Below, one piece after another: positions 22,576 through 34,689 of a DNA stretch of 64,000 nt. This stretch comes from Neurospora intermedia (lineage: Eukaryota; Ascomycota; Sordariomycetes; Sordariales; Sordariaceae). A program made the position numbers and the translations under genes. The notes beneath the pieces were generated by a model. It was not told where the DNA came from and ran no database searches. It worked only from the letters and a program-made list of their open reading frames with translations. Within the stretch, counting starts at the first letter, position 1; each line of letters opens with the position of its first letter. Location of the stretch: the NCBI GenBank assembly GCA_037102815.1, contig BTPP01000007.1, forward strand, positions 310,001-374,000, written 5' to 3'.

Positions 22576-25062
22576 ATGAAGCTTTGGTCAGCACGACCGC
22601 TTGCGGTCCTCGCATCGCTCGCGACACTGGTCGCCCCCTCTTTAGCTCGCGATAGGGAACTACATTCAAACTCGCTCGCCGCCTGCCAGGAAAACTCGGG
22701 CTTCACGGCTAGTCTCTTCGATGTCATCTTCTTCCCCGACAATGGAACAGTCAACATCAACATGCTTGCCACCTCATCCATCCAGGGCTACGTGGTTTTC
22801 GACATCCGTATTTTGGCCTACGGCTACCAAATCATGCACGAGGTTCTTGACCCGTGCAATATCGGCGTTGGCCTGGGCGGTTTGTGCCCCATGAACGCCG
22901 GCAAGATGGGCAATCCTTTCAGACTGGAGCTTGGCCCGGAGGTTAAGGATAGAATCCCAGGAATTGCCTACACCTTCCCCGACTTGGATGCCACAGTCAA
23001 GGTCTATGTCAACATGACGGACGGAGAATTGGCTGGAGAAACTGTTGCCTGCATCGAGGCCAATGTCTCCAACGGCATGACTGGTAGGTTTAGGGGTTGC
23101 CCCTAATGATATGTAGGAAAAGTGCTGACTCGGCCTTGTCTAGTCGATCTTGTTGGTGTCAAATGGGCCACCTGGGCTGTCGTCTTCTTGGGCATCCTGT
23201 CCTCTGCCCTGCTCTCTGGTCTCGGATACGCTAACGCTGCCTCCCATGTGGCTTCCAACACGCTGTCGCTCTATGGCTACTTCCAGGCCCAGGCCATGAT
23301 TGGTTTGTGTGGTGTCCATCTTCCTCCTGCTGTGCGAGCTTGGACCCAGGATTTCGTATGGAGTATGGGTATTATCAGAGTCCAGTTCATCCAGGATATT
23401 CTCACATGGTATCAGCGGGCTACTGGTGGTACAGCGTCCACCGTGCTCAACTCGCTCGAGACCGTGTCCGTCCAGGTCGAAAAGGTGAAGCGTGCGCTAC
23501 CGGCCGAATACGTCGATCCCGCTATCAACCTTTTCAAGCGGGCGACGGCCATGTTGCCTCGTGCCGCAGCTCATGTCGGCAGCAGAATTGCCAAGCGAGC
23601 CAATGTCCAGACTTCTTTCGGCAGTTACATTGTCTATGGTATCCAGCGTGTTGCGTTCCGCGGTAAGATTGAGTCGACCAACTTGTTCATGACCAGTTTG
23701 ACTTTCTTCTACATCTTTGTGGTATTCACTGCCATCCTGGTCATTTTGTTCAAGATTGGACTAGAGCTCTTTGCCAAGTTGGGTTGGGTCAAAGGCGACG
23801 CCTTCTCCGAGTTCCGCGCGGGTTGGATTACGGTTCTCAAGGGTGAGTTGCCCTTAATCGTCAAGGTTGATTTCCGTTAAGTACTGACAATTTTATTAGG
23901 TATCCTTTACAGAGTCGGACTTGTGGGGTTCCCTCAGGTCACGGTTATGTGCATGTGGGAGTTTACGCAAAATGACTCTCCTGCGGAAATGGCCCTCGCC
24001 GTCTTCTTCTTCTTTGGTCTCTTGGCTACCCTTCTTTGGGCGGCCTGGAGGGTTATTCGGATTGCCCGCCGCTCAATCTCCCTTCACAGGAATCCCGCCT
24101 ACATCCTGTTCTCGGACCCTCAGGCCTTGAACAAGTGGGGTTTCCTGTATGTGCCGTTCCGCGCTTCAGGATACTACTTCATTGTGCCTATCCTCTTCTA
24201 CATTGTCATTAAGGGCATGTTCATTGCCTTTGCTCAGGCCAACGGTACCCTTCAGGCTATCGCGCTTCTGATCATTGAAGCTGCGGCGCTCATTACCGCT
24301 TCTGTCATGCGCCCCTGGATGGATAAGAGCACCAACACGTTCAACATCGCCATTTGCGCCATGAACTTCCTCAACGCCATCCTCCTTTTCCTTTTGACGG
24401 ACGTTTTCGACTTCCCGCCCTTGGTTATCGGTGTGGTGGGCGTGGTTCTCTGGATTGCCAACGCCATCGTTTGCTTGATCCTCCTTCTCATGCTGATCAT
24501 TACCACCACGATGACGCTGCTCCACAACAACCCGGACACCCGCTACCAGTCCATGAACGACGACCGCACCTCCTTCATGAAGTCGAATCCGCAGCTGCAC
24601 ACTCAGTCGGAACTCGAGGCTCTGGGTGTCACGGCGCGTGGTGAGAGCAAGCTTTACACCAAGTCTCCCTTGAGCTTTGAGGATGACGATTCGGCCCTTT
24701 CGAGCCCAAGCAACCCGCTGAACCGTCCAGAGACGGCCGATTCCAACGCTGGTAACCCTCATTTCCACTCCAACAGGCATTCTGGGCGTTGGAGCAACGA
24801 CCCGTCCCTCATGAGGGATGAGCCGTTTGTGCGACATAGGCCGAGCGGAAGCATTCAGACGCAGACGCCGAGTCCAATGACGGATTCGGCCTCGAGTCTG
24901 CCAGGAGGGCAAGCATCGACTCACTCGATGGTTTCAGAAAAGAAACCGCACAACACAGCGAGGTATGTTTGAGGAGGAAACGAGCTATGTGCTATGTTCA
25001 GTTAGCTAACTTACGACAGTCCTTGGCAACGCGGTGCCGGATATGAACCAACAAACAACTAG
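22576..25062 (+). CDS. Flc/TRP-like multi-pass membrane protein
   Basis: I read four exons, 22576-23083, 23144-23842, 23900-24962 and 25020-25062, giving 770 residues with consistent phases. The protein has a signal peptide (residues 1-24, ending PSLA-RD), a lumenal ML-like beta-domain with conserved cysteines (LAACQENSGF, DPCNIGVGLGGLCPMN, VACIEANV), and then about nine transmembrane helices from residue 175. The cytosolic tail is Ser/Pro-rich (from about 590). This order is that of the fungal TRP-like channel and flavin-carrier family (Flc1-3 of yeast, Pkd2 of fission yeast), linked to ER/vacuolar FAD transport, calcium and wall integrity. Which member it is I cannot say. The last exon encodes only 13 residues, and the ORF would otherwise stop 4 codons into the intron. 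Confidence 0.88.
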
Positions 25063-26763
25063 AAGGATCAAACACTAGCGAAGGAAACACCCCCAAAACC
25101 TTGTGCACGAGGCCCCCGGAATCTATACCCAATTATCTTGGCTACCTTAACCATATTCCCCCACCAACTCTTTTTTCTTGTACATTCTTTTATAATGACG
25201 GTATCGTAATGTCTAGCCATGCTATGAGCTAATTGTTGCGTTACGGTCTCGAGCACACACACACGCACACGCGCGCGCGCATCTTATCCTTCTTGAAATA
25301 TCATCTATAACACACACTATTGTCGGGTTTATGGTGGTAAAAAGTGGGATTGCTTTGCTTTGCTATATTGGTACCATGGACATGCTCTGGGATACTATGT
25401 AACTGGATGCCGACATGGGACCTTTTATTTTTGGCGGTGGCGGCGGGAAATGGATGGGTGGAGATAAAGTCCATTCATTCAATTTTGGTTGGGGTCATGG
25501 AAGGTAGAGCGAAGCCCTCATTCGTAGGTTGTTCTTATACAGAACAGATATGAGAATAGACTGAGATACGGATTGAAACAGCGTTTCAACAGATGCTTTG
25601 TCTTCTGCAGTTCAGAGATTTGTAGATTCGTGAAATTGAGGTGGTTCTAGGTGGTCGAGGTAGTGTACACTAAGAACTCGCAAACATGCCTCTATGCATG
25701 CACACACACACAGGGGCAAACTCTCTTATCGAATTGCTTCGTTCACCCGTTCACCTGCTGTGGTGTATGATTCTCTGGTGGCTGTGATTCAATTTCTCGA
25801 ATCGAATATGATTCGCTGTGGTTATAAACGAACCAAAAACAAGGATGAAACAAGACCTACATACATCAGCTGAAGAGAAGGCCGAGATACCCCACTTTGG
25901 CGCTGTCGCAAGAAACCCGACGGGACCTGGAGCTTTCTTTCAGGTACGTACAGGGGCATTGGGGCAGTGCTAGGTCCCCTTCTCTGCTGGCCACTGAACA
26001 ATGGTTCGTTGTCCGGCCGCCGTGGAAAGGGTCCAACGAGGTCCATTTCGTTCCTTGGCCAGGGCAGCAGGGCAGCAGCAAGTGTGACGAATGTGACGAT
26101 CCCCCGGACTGATGACGATAAACCTGTAGGTAGGTCCAGACCGCTCCGCTCGCTGGGCTGCTGTTTGCCCTTGTCCTTGCCCTTGCCATCTGTTGCATTG
26201 TCTTGCGACGACGAAAGCGCGCGTCTACGCCACTTCTTATTGCTGTGTAGCACGCGGGTACCTGTTTTGGTTACGGTACTAAGGTGACTGGATGGAGTAT
26301 TGTAGTTCCCGGGGGGAAGTGAACTGGTCGCTGCCCTGGACGGGAGTCCTCAAACAGCGAGCTTGCTGGCTTCCTGACTTAAACTTTATTTCAACTGCCG
26401 TTTCTCGCTGCCCTTGATCTTACATACAACTTACCTACCTACCTACCTACCTATCTGCCCGACCTTCCTTACAACCACAAGCCAACCTCCTACCAGCCAC
26501 CTTGATAAACGAGACGAAACTACTAGATTGCTAGATCGAGTCACCACCTACCTACCACCTACGAACCCTTGCTCCTGAAGCTCTCTCATCGAACCGAATT
26601 CATTGATTTCTACGAACTGTACCTGCGATCTGCGATTACAGTACACTATCTACTGGCGTCGTGTCGAACGACATTCAAATCGATATCATTGAGACAAAAA
26701 AGAGAGGAAGAGAAAGAGAGAGAAATAGAGGGAGAAAGAAGAAAGAAAGAAAGAAAGAACAAA
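25063..26763. other. Intergenic, with leader of the 91-residue gene
   Basis: The interval holds an AC/GC dinucleotide run at 25254-25280 and a CTAC tetranucleotide run at 26432-26454. A purine-rich stretch (AGAGA, GAAA units) precedes the ATG at 26764. I see no other gene. Confidence 0.5.
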
Positions 26764-27281
26764 ATGGTCGCTACCACCACCAGCTCGTCGATGGAGGCCG
26801 CCGTCCAGGTCAACAACCTCCCCACAACGCCCGCTGCCGCTGTTATTTCTGAACAACCTGTGAGTTTATCTCCACCCTTCCATTATCTTTCTTTTTGAGA
26901 TATCACCATCAGTGTTACCATCTCCATCCCCTCACCCCTCCTCATGTCGCGCACCATATCGACAAACAACACATTTCACCACACCCCTCCTCCCGTCGCG
27001 CACTCTCATCGCAGGCAGACAGAAAGAAAGACAGACAGCGCACTTGTTGTACAACTTGCAAATCGAACCATGAGTACATGCTAACAGATACATTACCTTA
27101 GAAACCAAACACCATGCTCCCCCTCCCTACCACCACCACCCCCACCACCACCAACAACCTCAACCAGCTCGACGTACAAGAAGAGCAGGAAATGGGAGTG
27201 GGACTCCGAGGCGGCTGGATGACCATCGGCAAACACTTTAATTGCTGTGGACTCAACTGCGGGTTCAGCAAGACTTTTTAG
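26764..27281 (+). CDS. Small spliced protein with Cys-containing tail, unknown function
   Basis: Two exons, 26764-26859 and 27102-27281, join in phase 0 to give 91 residues. The intron of 242 nt starts GTGAGT and ends TTAG, with a perfect GCTAAC branch site about 20 nt before the acceptor. The first half is low-complexity Thr/Pro/Ala/Val. The C-terminal 25 residues are distinctive: LRGGWMTIGKHF, then NCCGLNCGFSKTF with three cysteines and an aromatic end. No signal peptide is present, so it is probably intracellular. A low-complexity head with a short, strongly patterned Cys-Gly tail is what I would expect if the tail is the functional, conserved part. I do not recognise the family. The splice geometry is strong evidence that the gene is real. 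Confidence 0.72.
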
Positions 27282-28826
27282 AGAGATCTCCGTTCTTGCT
27301 GTTGCTGCTGCAGTGACGAAGGGTGTGAAAGGAGGGGAGATTATTGGAAGGGAGATTGGAAGTGGGATGCGAGGATGTGTGCGATGCCGATGGCGGGTGG
27401 GGTGTTTACTACTGCTGGGGGTAGGGATGGGGGTGGGTTGATTTGAGAGGACGACGACGACGACAATGGTACGGTAATGGGGTATGATGAAAGTGCACTG
27501 GACGGGCGGGGATGGGGATGGAGATGCAAGAAGGAAAAAGGGGAAAAGGGGAAAAGGGTGAAAGGGCGAAGGAAGGGTGAAGGCGAACTGAAGCGAAACA
27601 AACACATGCCCGCGCCGCGCGTTGGGGCTTGATGCAGTGACATGACATGGACGAACAGATGCGATGATGATGAATAGGAGGACCGGACTGCAAAAACGGA
27701 GGGAAAGCCTTTGATGATGACGATGGATACTTTTCTTAGTGGCGCTGTTACGCGATGGGTGGTTGTCTTTTCCAACTTTCATGCGGTGCTTTCTGGATGG
27801 TTGGATGATGGAAGTTGATATACCTTAGGAATTTTATGAAATGGTGATATCGAGAATGTGTTGAACTTATTTTGACATTTGGCAAGCAAGGTCTCCAGAC
27901 TGAGATGTGGTTGAAAGGTATTGAGATGTGTGAACATCATTTGGTTTGGGGCCTCGAGAACGTCTACCAGTGAGTACGGCCGTCTCGTCTTCGACATGTG
28001 ACTAACACGAGTAGGCTACAACCGACGGCGTTTATGAAATGCATGTTGGGTATTCCTGGGCTTGATTCTGTTCTCGTTTTCTTGTTGTTATGAGGAGATT
28101 CAAGCAGTCTTTGATGCTGAATGTGCTTATGACAGCTGCGGAATCCCGAGATGAGATCATCGGGTGGACTTATAACAGTTGTTTGTTGGTGCGATATAGG
28201 GTTAGGGTTAGAAGTTGAATCAGTATGAAGCTCCAGATCTGAGAAAAGCAACAACTTCGCCGTGGAAGAAAAACAGAAAACACGACCATGGTCCAGAGTT
28301 ATCGTATATACCTAGTTATACGAACTCTTTCTTTGTAAAACCGGAATCTTTGTGTTTTAACACAGTTGGTCACAGCAAGAAAAGGACATGCAGCCCCGCA
28401 CCACACAGTTCCGGTCCTGGCACACCCGCAGCATGATGCCCTGACTTCGCTCGGTCCCCTCAAAAAAAACTTCCGACGAATATTTGCGTCACTGCACGGA
28501 AATGTACTTCAATTCCAATTTATTTTTCACTTCCTGATGACACTTTGCGAAGAGAAAAAAAACACAAACAATGAAGTATCGAACGAGCGAATCTGAAGGG
28601 GGAGAAATGTCGAAAAGGTTGACGAGAACGAGAACGAGGACAAGGACGATGACGATGACGATGACAGCATTGGTGATGAGAAATACTATCCAGGCTCCAT
28701 GACTATTTCTCTGCTGTACCTCCAGCCAGCTGTCTACCGACCTACCGACCAAGTCCCCGAATTGCAAAATTCGGGTTGCTGCAGACCACTTGCGTTCGTC
28801 TTGTCCTGGTGACGATTTCCACGTCT

Positions 28827-28861
<35 letters not shown>

Positions 28862-31740
28862 CCTTCATCTTCTGCGGGCCGTGGAAATAGCCCGACAAGA
28901 AGTATCCATTATCCAGAGTACAACATGGCAACGATACAGTGGCTGGTACGATGATACCGCGGACTTACTAGCTGGCAATGGTGCTAGGAAGGGCAACGAC
29001 AAGAATGATGCGACGGTCCGACAACTAGGAGAGGAAAAACACAAACGATTAGGGGCTTGGACGACTGGGAGAAACACAGAGATGGACTCGAGTTCTCGGC
29101 CATCTCGAGGCCTACCTCCACCAACGAACGTGGCGAGAGGACAAGTTCTGCAACTAGCAACGCCATGATCGCGCGCTGTTCGCTCAAGCTGTACGTCGAC
29201 ACTGTCTATACCTCCTCCTCGTCTTCTTTTGACCCAGCAAGCAGAGACCTGAAATGATGTGCAAATGTTTTCCTATTCTATTACCTGATACGTGGAACAA
29301 GTATCCGCGAATGAAGCTTCGATCTGAGATCTGACAACTGGTCCTCTGTTCACAGCTTGTTGCTTTCACGAGTCATGGTCCACCACAGAAACATCTTTTG
29401 ATGAGCAATGTTCTTGCTGACCACAAGCGTGTTTACAGGACTAGATGCGATGTTTGTGTGTTGGAGCCTCTACAACCGGGTAGTCCTTCTGCATACAAAT
29501 TTCTTGAGATGGAAGAAGCGCTGGCCATTGACGGAAGGGTTGTGATTCAGAGATCAACACTGGGCTTCCAATCTTTGCGACACAATTCCCCGTGTCTTGA
29601 GGTATCAGAGCGGGATGTAGTGTTCTTTACCACTACTGAATCGGCTAGGGACCTGCCCATGCGTGCCGGTCAAGAGATGAGAGTGTCCTCCCTGCCTTCA
29701 ATTTGCCCCTGGCATGACCATGCAACAAAGCATGCCCCGAGATCCGAGGGAGTTTGTTTTTGTGAATTCGCAAGAAGTTGAACCAACATCTTCTGCCAGA
29801 CTGACAAGTCTCGGTGGACGTTCCCAAACCATGTCAGGATTGGCCACATCTGCGCACCAGTCTTGGAGAAGGGAGATCGAAATCCTCATGCCACGATCCT
29901 CAGACAGTTCCAAGATTGAGCTATGAAACTTCGGCCTCAAGGGCTTCAGTCACATTGTTCAGGTGCTCGTTCCGGTCTGCCACCTTCGTGCCGCCTCTGA
30001 TGATCTTCGATGAAGAAAGAGCGGCCTGGTGTGGCTGGGACTTCCCGATTCTATATTTTGCCAGTGCAAGACTGCAACACGGGACGCTGTCAGGAAAGTG
30101 CCCGCCTGCGGTGTCGTACCTCGGCACCGGGGTCCTCTACCTCTGCGCAACATTGGGTTCCCTTGTAAATCTCTTCAGGGCCAGGAGTTCTTTCCCGTTA
30201 TGAATCGACTCACTCTCGGAGACATCATCACTCCATGTAGGCCCGCCGCCTACCGCCCGACATGAGAAGGGGCCCCGCCTCCTCCTGCCTTTTCCATCGG
30301 TCGCCAGGTATAGCTTGAGGTTACGCTCGACGGATCGCCGGGCTGTGGAAGTCTCGGCTGCTAGCTCTAGAGCCGACACTGCTCGCTTCGACAACGGACG
30401 ACCGATGACGAGGACTTCAGCCACGGATGCAGAACTGAATGACTATACCTTCCAAAGGCAGCACCACATGAGTTGCCAAGGGCTTGCTGAGTCTGCTGGT
30501 CGGACGCCTGCTCGCAGTTGCCCCAGTTGCTCGTCGGTGGGGCTTGTGGTAGTCGTAACAGGACCTCTAAAGCTTCCAGTTTGGCACATTGTGTTCGTGG
30601 CTGAGATTGGAAAGGTCTTGCAGCAATACGTTGAGGTATTAGGCAGAAGGAAGGAAGGCCGTTGTTCTCTTGGCCTGAACACCGTCTGCTTGGTTGGGGC
30701 TTGCCTACCTTCATTGTGGCCTACTGTGTCCTTGCCCCTAGGTGTACTGGGAGAGAAGTGGCAGGCCTACGGCTTGTGTGGGGCACAGCACCTTCTTTGA
30801 GAGGAAGAGACCATCACTATTCTACTTCGTCGTCACGGGACTTGTACTATGTGATAGTTTCCCTGTGGATGAAGGTTCCGGGTGTGGCAGGCGTGGGGGT
30901 GAGCTCTAGGGATAGTAGGAAAGGGGACTTCATGGAGCTCGACCAGCCAGACGTGACGCTGCCGACCGGCGATGGCTCGTTGCCGAGTTGCGCGTTGTTC
31001 TCCGGTGGTCACAACAATGCTTGCTGCCCATCGTACGTCCGTCGACCTGGATAAGGGCGTTATTGCCAATAACCATCCCCGTCGCGCCCTTATTGTCTCC
31101 GCGGGCTTGATCATCAGTCTCCCTCATGCCGTCGTTCTTTACGTTCGATCTCCCTCCATGCATCCAGCAAGGCCGCTTGGCACCACTCTGATGCTCACCT
31201 ACTGCCTCATAACGAAAACCCCTCGGATCGGATTTCGGTATCTTCGGGGCTCGCCCACTGACTTACAACCAAGCAGCCTCGCATCAAACATGGAGATCTG
31301 ATAATTAACCCGCCTTCCAAAGATGCGTCTTGAACACATTTATCAAGAAGCAGCGTGTTGCTACGGGCAAACCCCTGAAGACTGCCGGAGACAGAAAGTG
31401 TAATGGAAAAGAAGAAAATACACAGCAACAGGAGGCAGCGACTGCTGCACATTCCGAATGCTGTAGAGAGCAAGCGATATGCCCGTCGTTTTCGTGAGCT
31501 TTGCATGTTCCACTCGGTCATAGCTAGCTTGTGCCAAAACACAATCCATTTTCTATATAATCCATCTCCCTGCTTCTCATCCTCACCCTCTTTTCTTCTT
31601 CTTCTTCTTCCCATCATTATCATCATCATTTTATCCTGAATCAGCACTGATTACCATATTTTCAAGATCCAAAGCTACCTACCTTATCTTACAAATCATC
31701 TATACACAAACCATCGACTGAAGAAATAGCATCAAACTCC
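27282..31740. other. Gene-poor interval of 4.5 kb
   Basis: Many ORFs of 60-230 codons exist on both strands, but none has codon bias or a recognisable domain. The best candidates are a plus ORF at 29398-29781 and a possible two-exon minus reading at 30424-29921; neither is convincing. A telomere-like TTAGGG word pair lies at 28197-28211 and a poly-T tract at 28831. A GAYGAY microsatellite-like stretch lies near 28620-28670. Confidence 0.4.
28831..28861 (+). repeat. Poly-T tract, 31 bases
   Basis: An uninterrupted run of 31 T. It could be the poly-A tail of an old retroposed copy in minus orientation, but I see no element next to it. Confidence 0.9.
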
Positions 31741-31749
31741 CGTGGCTCT

Positions 31750-34065
31750 CAAGCCTCAGTAATCGGCCATTCCGGCCATTTTCAAGAAGCCAGAAAGAGC
31801 TCACAAAGCTCCAACCCACATCACAGCGAATGACCACCCAGACGATTCGAACTGTTGCTGCCAGGACTCCGGGGCAAGCTGTGATCCCACATCCGTCAGA
31901 AGCCACCGTCTCGTGTCCCTGGCACATTCAGAGCCTTCGGCCTCTCCTAACACTGGAGTATTCAACTCGGCTCAAACCAGCTTGCTGTCCATTAGCTCCT
32001 CCGCGCCATGCCTTAACTCCGCTACTACGGCTCCTCAAGGAGCCGCCTACTACGGTCGGCGCAGTCCGATGTCTCAGCAATTTTCCAACACCAACAACAC
32101 TGGGACGTCCCCGGCCTCATTCAAACCCGAATGATCCAAACAGCCGCAGCGACTCATCAGATGACAGCGATGTCAACAAGAAGAAGCGGAGGAGAGGCGT
32201 CCATCGGGACAAAGACAATTTCAGACTTTCCAATCATCACAGGCGGATGACGGGGGAGCAAGCTCCTCTTAGGCCCCGAAAGTCTCGGAGACTGGAGAGA
32301 TCTCAGGGGAAGAAGTACGACGAGGAGGCACTTTTTGGAGAAGGTATGTTCCGTCTATTTGATTTCTATTGCAACTGCTCTTTTGAAGACTGCCGCTTTT
32401 GCATCGTCAACATCAGTTCAAGCCACGGCCCCTGACCTTATCCCTTTGATTAGAGGAAGTTCGGGCTTTGGCAACAAATCTGCTGCCAGCGAGGTCGAAA
32501 TTCCAACCAAGAGCGAGCACGTCCAAAAGGCGAACAAAATACAACACAAAGCGTCAAAATCAGGCCCAATCCCAAAGTCTGAACTCAGCAACTCCAACCT
32601 CAGACGGGAATTGCTGGTCCATCTCGAGAAGGTATGTCCCGTTTGTTTGAGTCTATTGCAACTGCCAGTTTCATGACGGCCGCTTTGGCAGCGCCAGCAT
32701 CGGCAACAGAACTTGTTCATTTCTTTCGTTGTCTTTTTGTTCCTTGTGGTTCTCCCTATTTGTCCATTTTGTCATGATCCAGCTTGTCATCATCAATCAT
32801 CATTTCTATCATTGCCCATTATCATCGTCCATCACCCACTTGACACGGCCGACCATTGTCTTCACTGTAATTCTCTCCAATATCTTGGTTTCTGTCGTCT
32901 TCCCCTTCGGTTCATGCCGATGTTTACTTGTAGTGCTGGTGTGGTCAATGGAGTGTAATGCGGCTGGATCAGAGCTGACCGTCATAATAGGGAAGAACAT
33001 GTCATCACCTGAGCGAAGGCGCAGGATGAACGCCATGGTCGACAACCTCAGGCTCCGGGAAAATGTCGAGATGCCAAAGCCTAGGGTAGCTCATTGACTT
33101 ACAAGGCTGCTTGCTGAACCCGTCAAGTCTTTCCAGCAGAGGATCCCGAAATCCTCGACTCGCGACCCTAGTCACCCAACGCCTCCCAACTCATCCTCCG
33201 ACCAGGACGACAAAGATGGGAACAAAAAAGGTTCTCCACTACCCACTCGCGGCTCGGGTCTCCTCTCGCCACCTGTCCTCGACTCCGTCGCTTGATCCGA
33301 GTCCGTCCCGTCTCCTTGGGTTTGTTCCTGCCCATCGATCCTGTTCCCGTGCCGGCTCGTATTAACACTCCCGGTACCCTTGCTCGTACCCCAACTCTTG
33401 CTCCAACACCTCCTTCTGCTTTCTCTGCCCCCGGGAAGGCCACGCGTACCCTACTTACGCGCCTGTAGTAGCGAATTCACCAAAAGCATATATACTATTA
33501 GTCTTTCGCCCCCATGCTCAGATTTGACGATCGATTTGCACGTCAGAACCGCTGCGAGCCTCCACCAGAGTTTCCTCTGGCTTCACCCTATCCAAGCAGC
33601 CCCAGAGGTATCCAAGGTGAGTTCAGCGCCGCTACCACCTCTACCTCTCACTATACTCCTAGGTTCCTATTACCTATTTTACTGACATGCATAATTCTAG
33701 CCCACGTATCTGGGACATGGAGGAGACCGGCTATGCATTTCTCCGCGAACCTTTGCCAGAAACTACTGGTTTCGGCACCTACCGAGGTGCTGGGCATTGC
33801 CAGTTTCGACGTTTTGTCCCAGGACACTGGGTATGTGATGCCCTTGCGTGTAAGTGCTCCTCAGCATGATTCTAATTTCGTAGCGGACATTGTCTAATTT
33901 CATTATAGCCTCGACGACGACGCGAGCTTGATGCTTTCGGCAAACCCGTCGTTTAGGATGAGCCCGCTACCAAGAGCGAGCAGATGGGCGAGGTCAAGCG
34001 CCTTGCCATAAGGGGTGCCGACGGGATGAGTGGTGTTCTGGGTACAGAACAGTTCCAGCGATGTT
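31750..34065 (+). pseudogene. Decayed basic low-complexity gene, unknown family
   Basis: Coding-like segments follow each other on the plus strand but need several frame changes. At about 31,770-32,115 one frame reads a Ser/Asn-rich region (LLSISSSAPCLNSATTAP). It then shifts to another frame that reads Asp/Ser and Lys/Arg-rich sequence (SDSSDDSDVNKKKRRRG) up to a GTATGT donor at 32,344. After an intron the sequence is Lys/Glu-rich (KSEHVQKANKIQHKASKSG). A segment near 32,990-33,293 contains an in-frame TGA at 33095-33097. The end (WDMEETGYAFLREPLP, then RRRRELDAFGKPVV) hits TAG at 33954-33956, but the same frame stays open for another 36 codons. At least one frameshift and two in-frame stops suggest a pseudogene. 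A multi-exon live gene that I cannot assemble is the alternative. Confidence 0.5.
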
Positions 34066-34140
34066 TTTTTTTTTTTTTTGTTGGTTTTTTGTCGGTCGTC
34101 GTCGGGTCAACCTCGATGGCCTGACGATCATCTGCCCCTA

Positions 34141-34625
34141 AAGATGTCGGACAACGCAAACACCCACGGCCTTCCGCTGTACGCGGCAGGCTTCCGCAGA
34201 CAGCTGGACGTGATCAGCCAACCGAGTCATAAGAGACCGATCGTCAAGATAGTTTATATCCCTAACGCTCCCGAGTTCACGATCCGGCACATCCTCAAAG
34301 CGATTGAGGCGAGTGACCCGGCTTTCAAAGCATCCATCTACCACCCTCCTTCCCTCGAGGAATAGTCTAAAGCTATTTAGCGCTATTATTAAATATAAAT
34401 CCTCTAGCGTACTATCTTTTCTTTAGTCGTCGCTATCCCAACCTTCATTATCGGTATTATCTATATAACCCTAGTGAAGACCTCCTCCGGCAATAAATTT
34501 CGCGAATTCCTAATGAAACTATAGACGTCCGGCATCTCGCGCGGGCAGATCGCCCTATTCATCCTGGCCACACCCGTCTACTTTTTTGCCGCCGACATCT
34601 TCCATAAGCGCGCCTCGGGAGTTAT
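34141..34625 (+). pseudogene. Relic of a copper-transporting P-type ATPase
   Basis: One reading frame carries the segment that in fungal Cu+-ATPases (Ccc2/ATP7 type) lies between the N-terminal metal-binding domains and the first membrane helices. It shows IPNAPEFTIRHILKAIEASD, FKASIYHPPSLEE, then VVAIPTFIIGIIY (a membrane helix) and IALFILATPVYFFAADIFH (the next helix). The frame is never shifted, but seven stop codons interrupt it: six between 34363 and 34416 and one at 34522-34524, where a CTA-TAG pair stands where the family usually has Pro-Trp. That needs one C-to-T and one G-to-A change, as RIP makes on the two strands. The metal-binding domains, phosphorylation site and nucleotide domain are absent, so it is only a fragment. 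Confidence 0.72.
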
Positions 34626-34689
34626 GGGAGTTCCGCAGCCAGCCGCCGGACGCTACCTCACTGGGAACCTAATTAGACGGGGTTCATTT

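Noticed and set aside
24166-24924. 252-codon minus ORF
   Set aside because: Shadow of the Flc/TRP exon 3, which has membrane helices and good phases.
27093-27782. 229-codon minus ORF with Ser/Pro/Phe runs
   Set aside because: It overlaps the spliced 91-residue gene and is low-complexity without codon bias.
30315-30800. 161-codon plus ORF
   Set aside because: No bias or domain; competing ORFs of similar quality exist in other frames.
32713-32958. ORF with a hydrophobic start and several Cys/His (CPFCHDPACHH)
   Set aside because: The DNA is T-rich and intron-like, and the Cys/His pattern could follow from TGT/CAT repeats; not supported as a zinc-binding exon.
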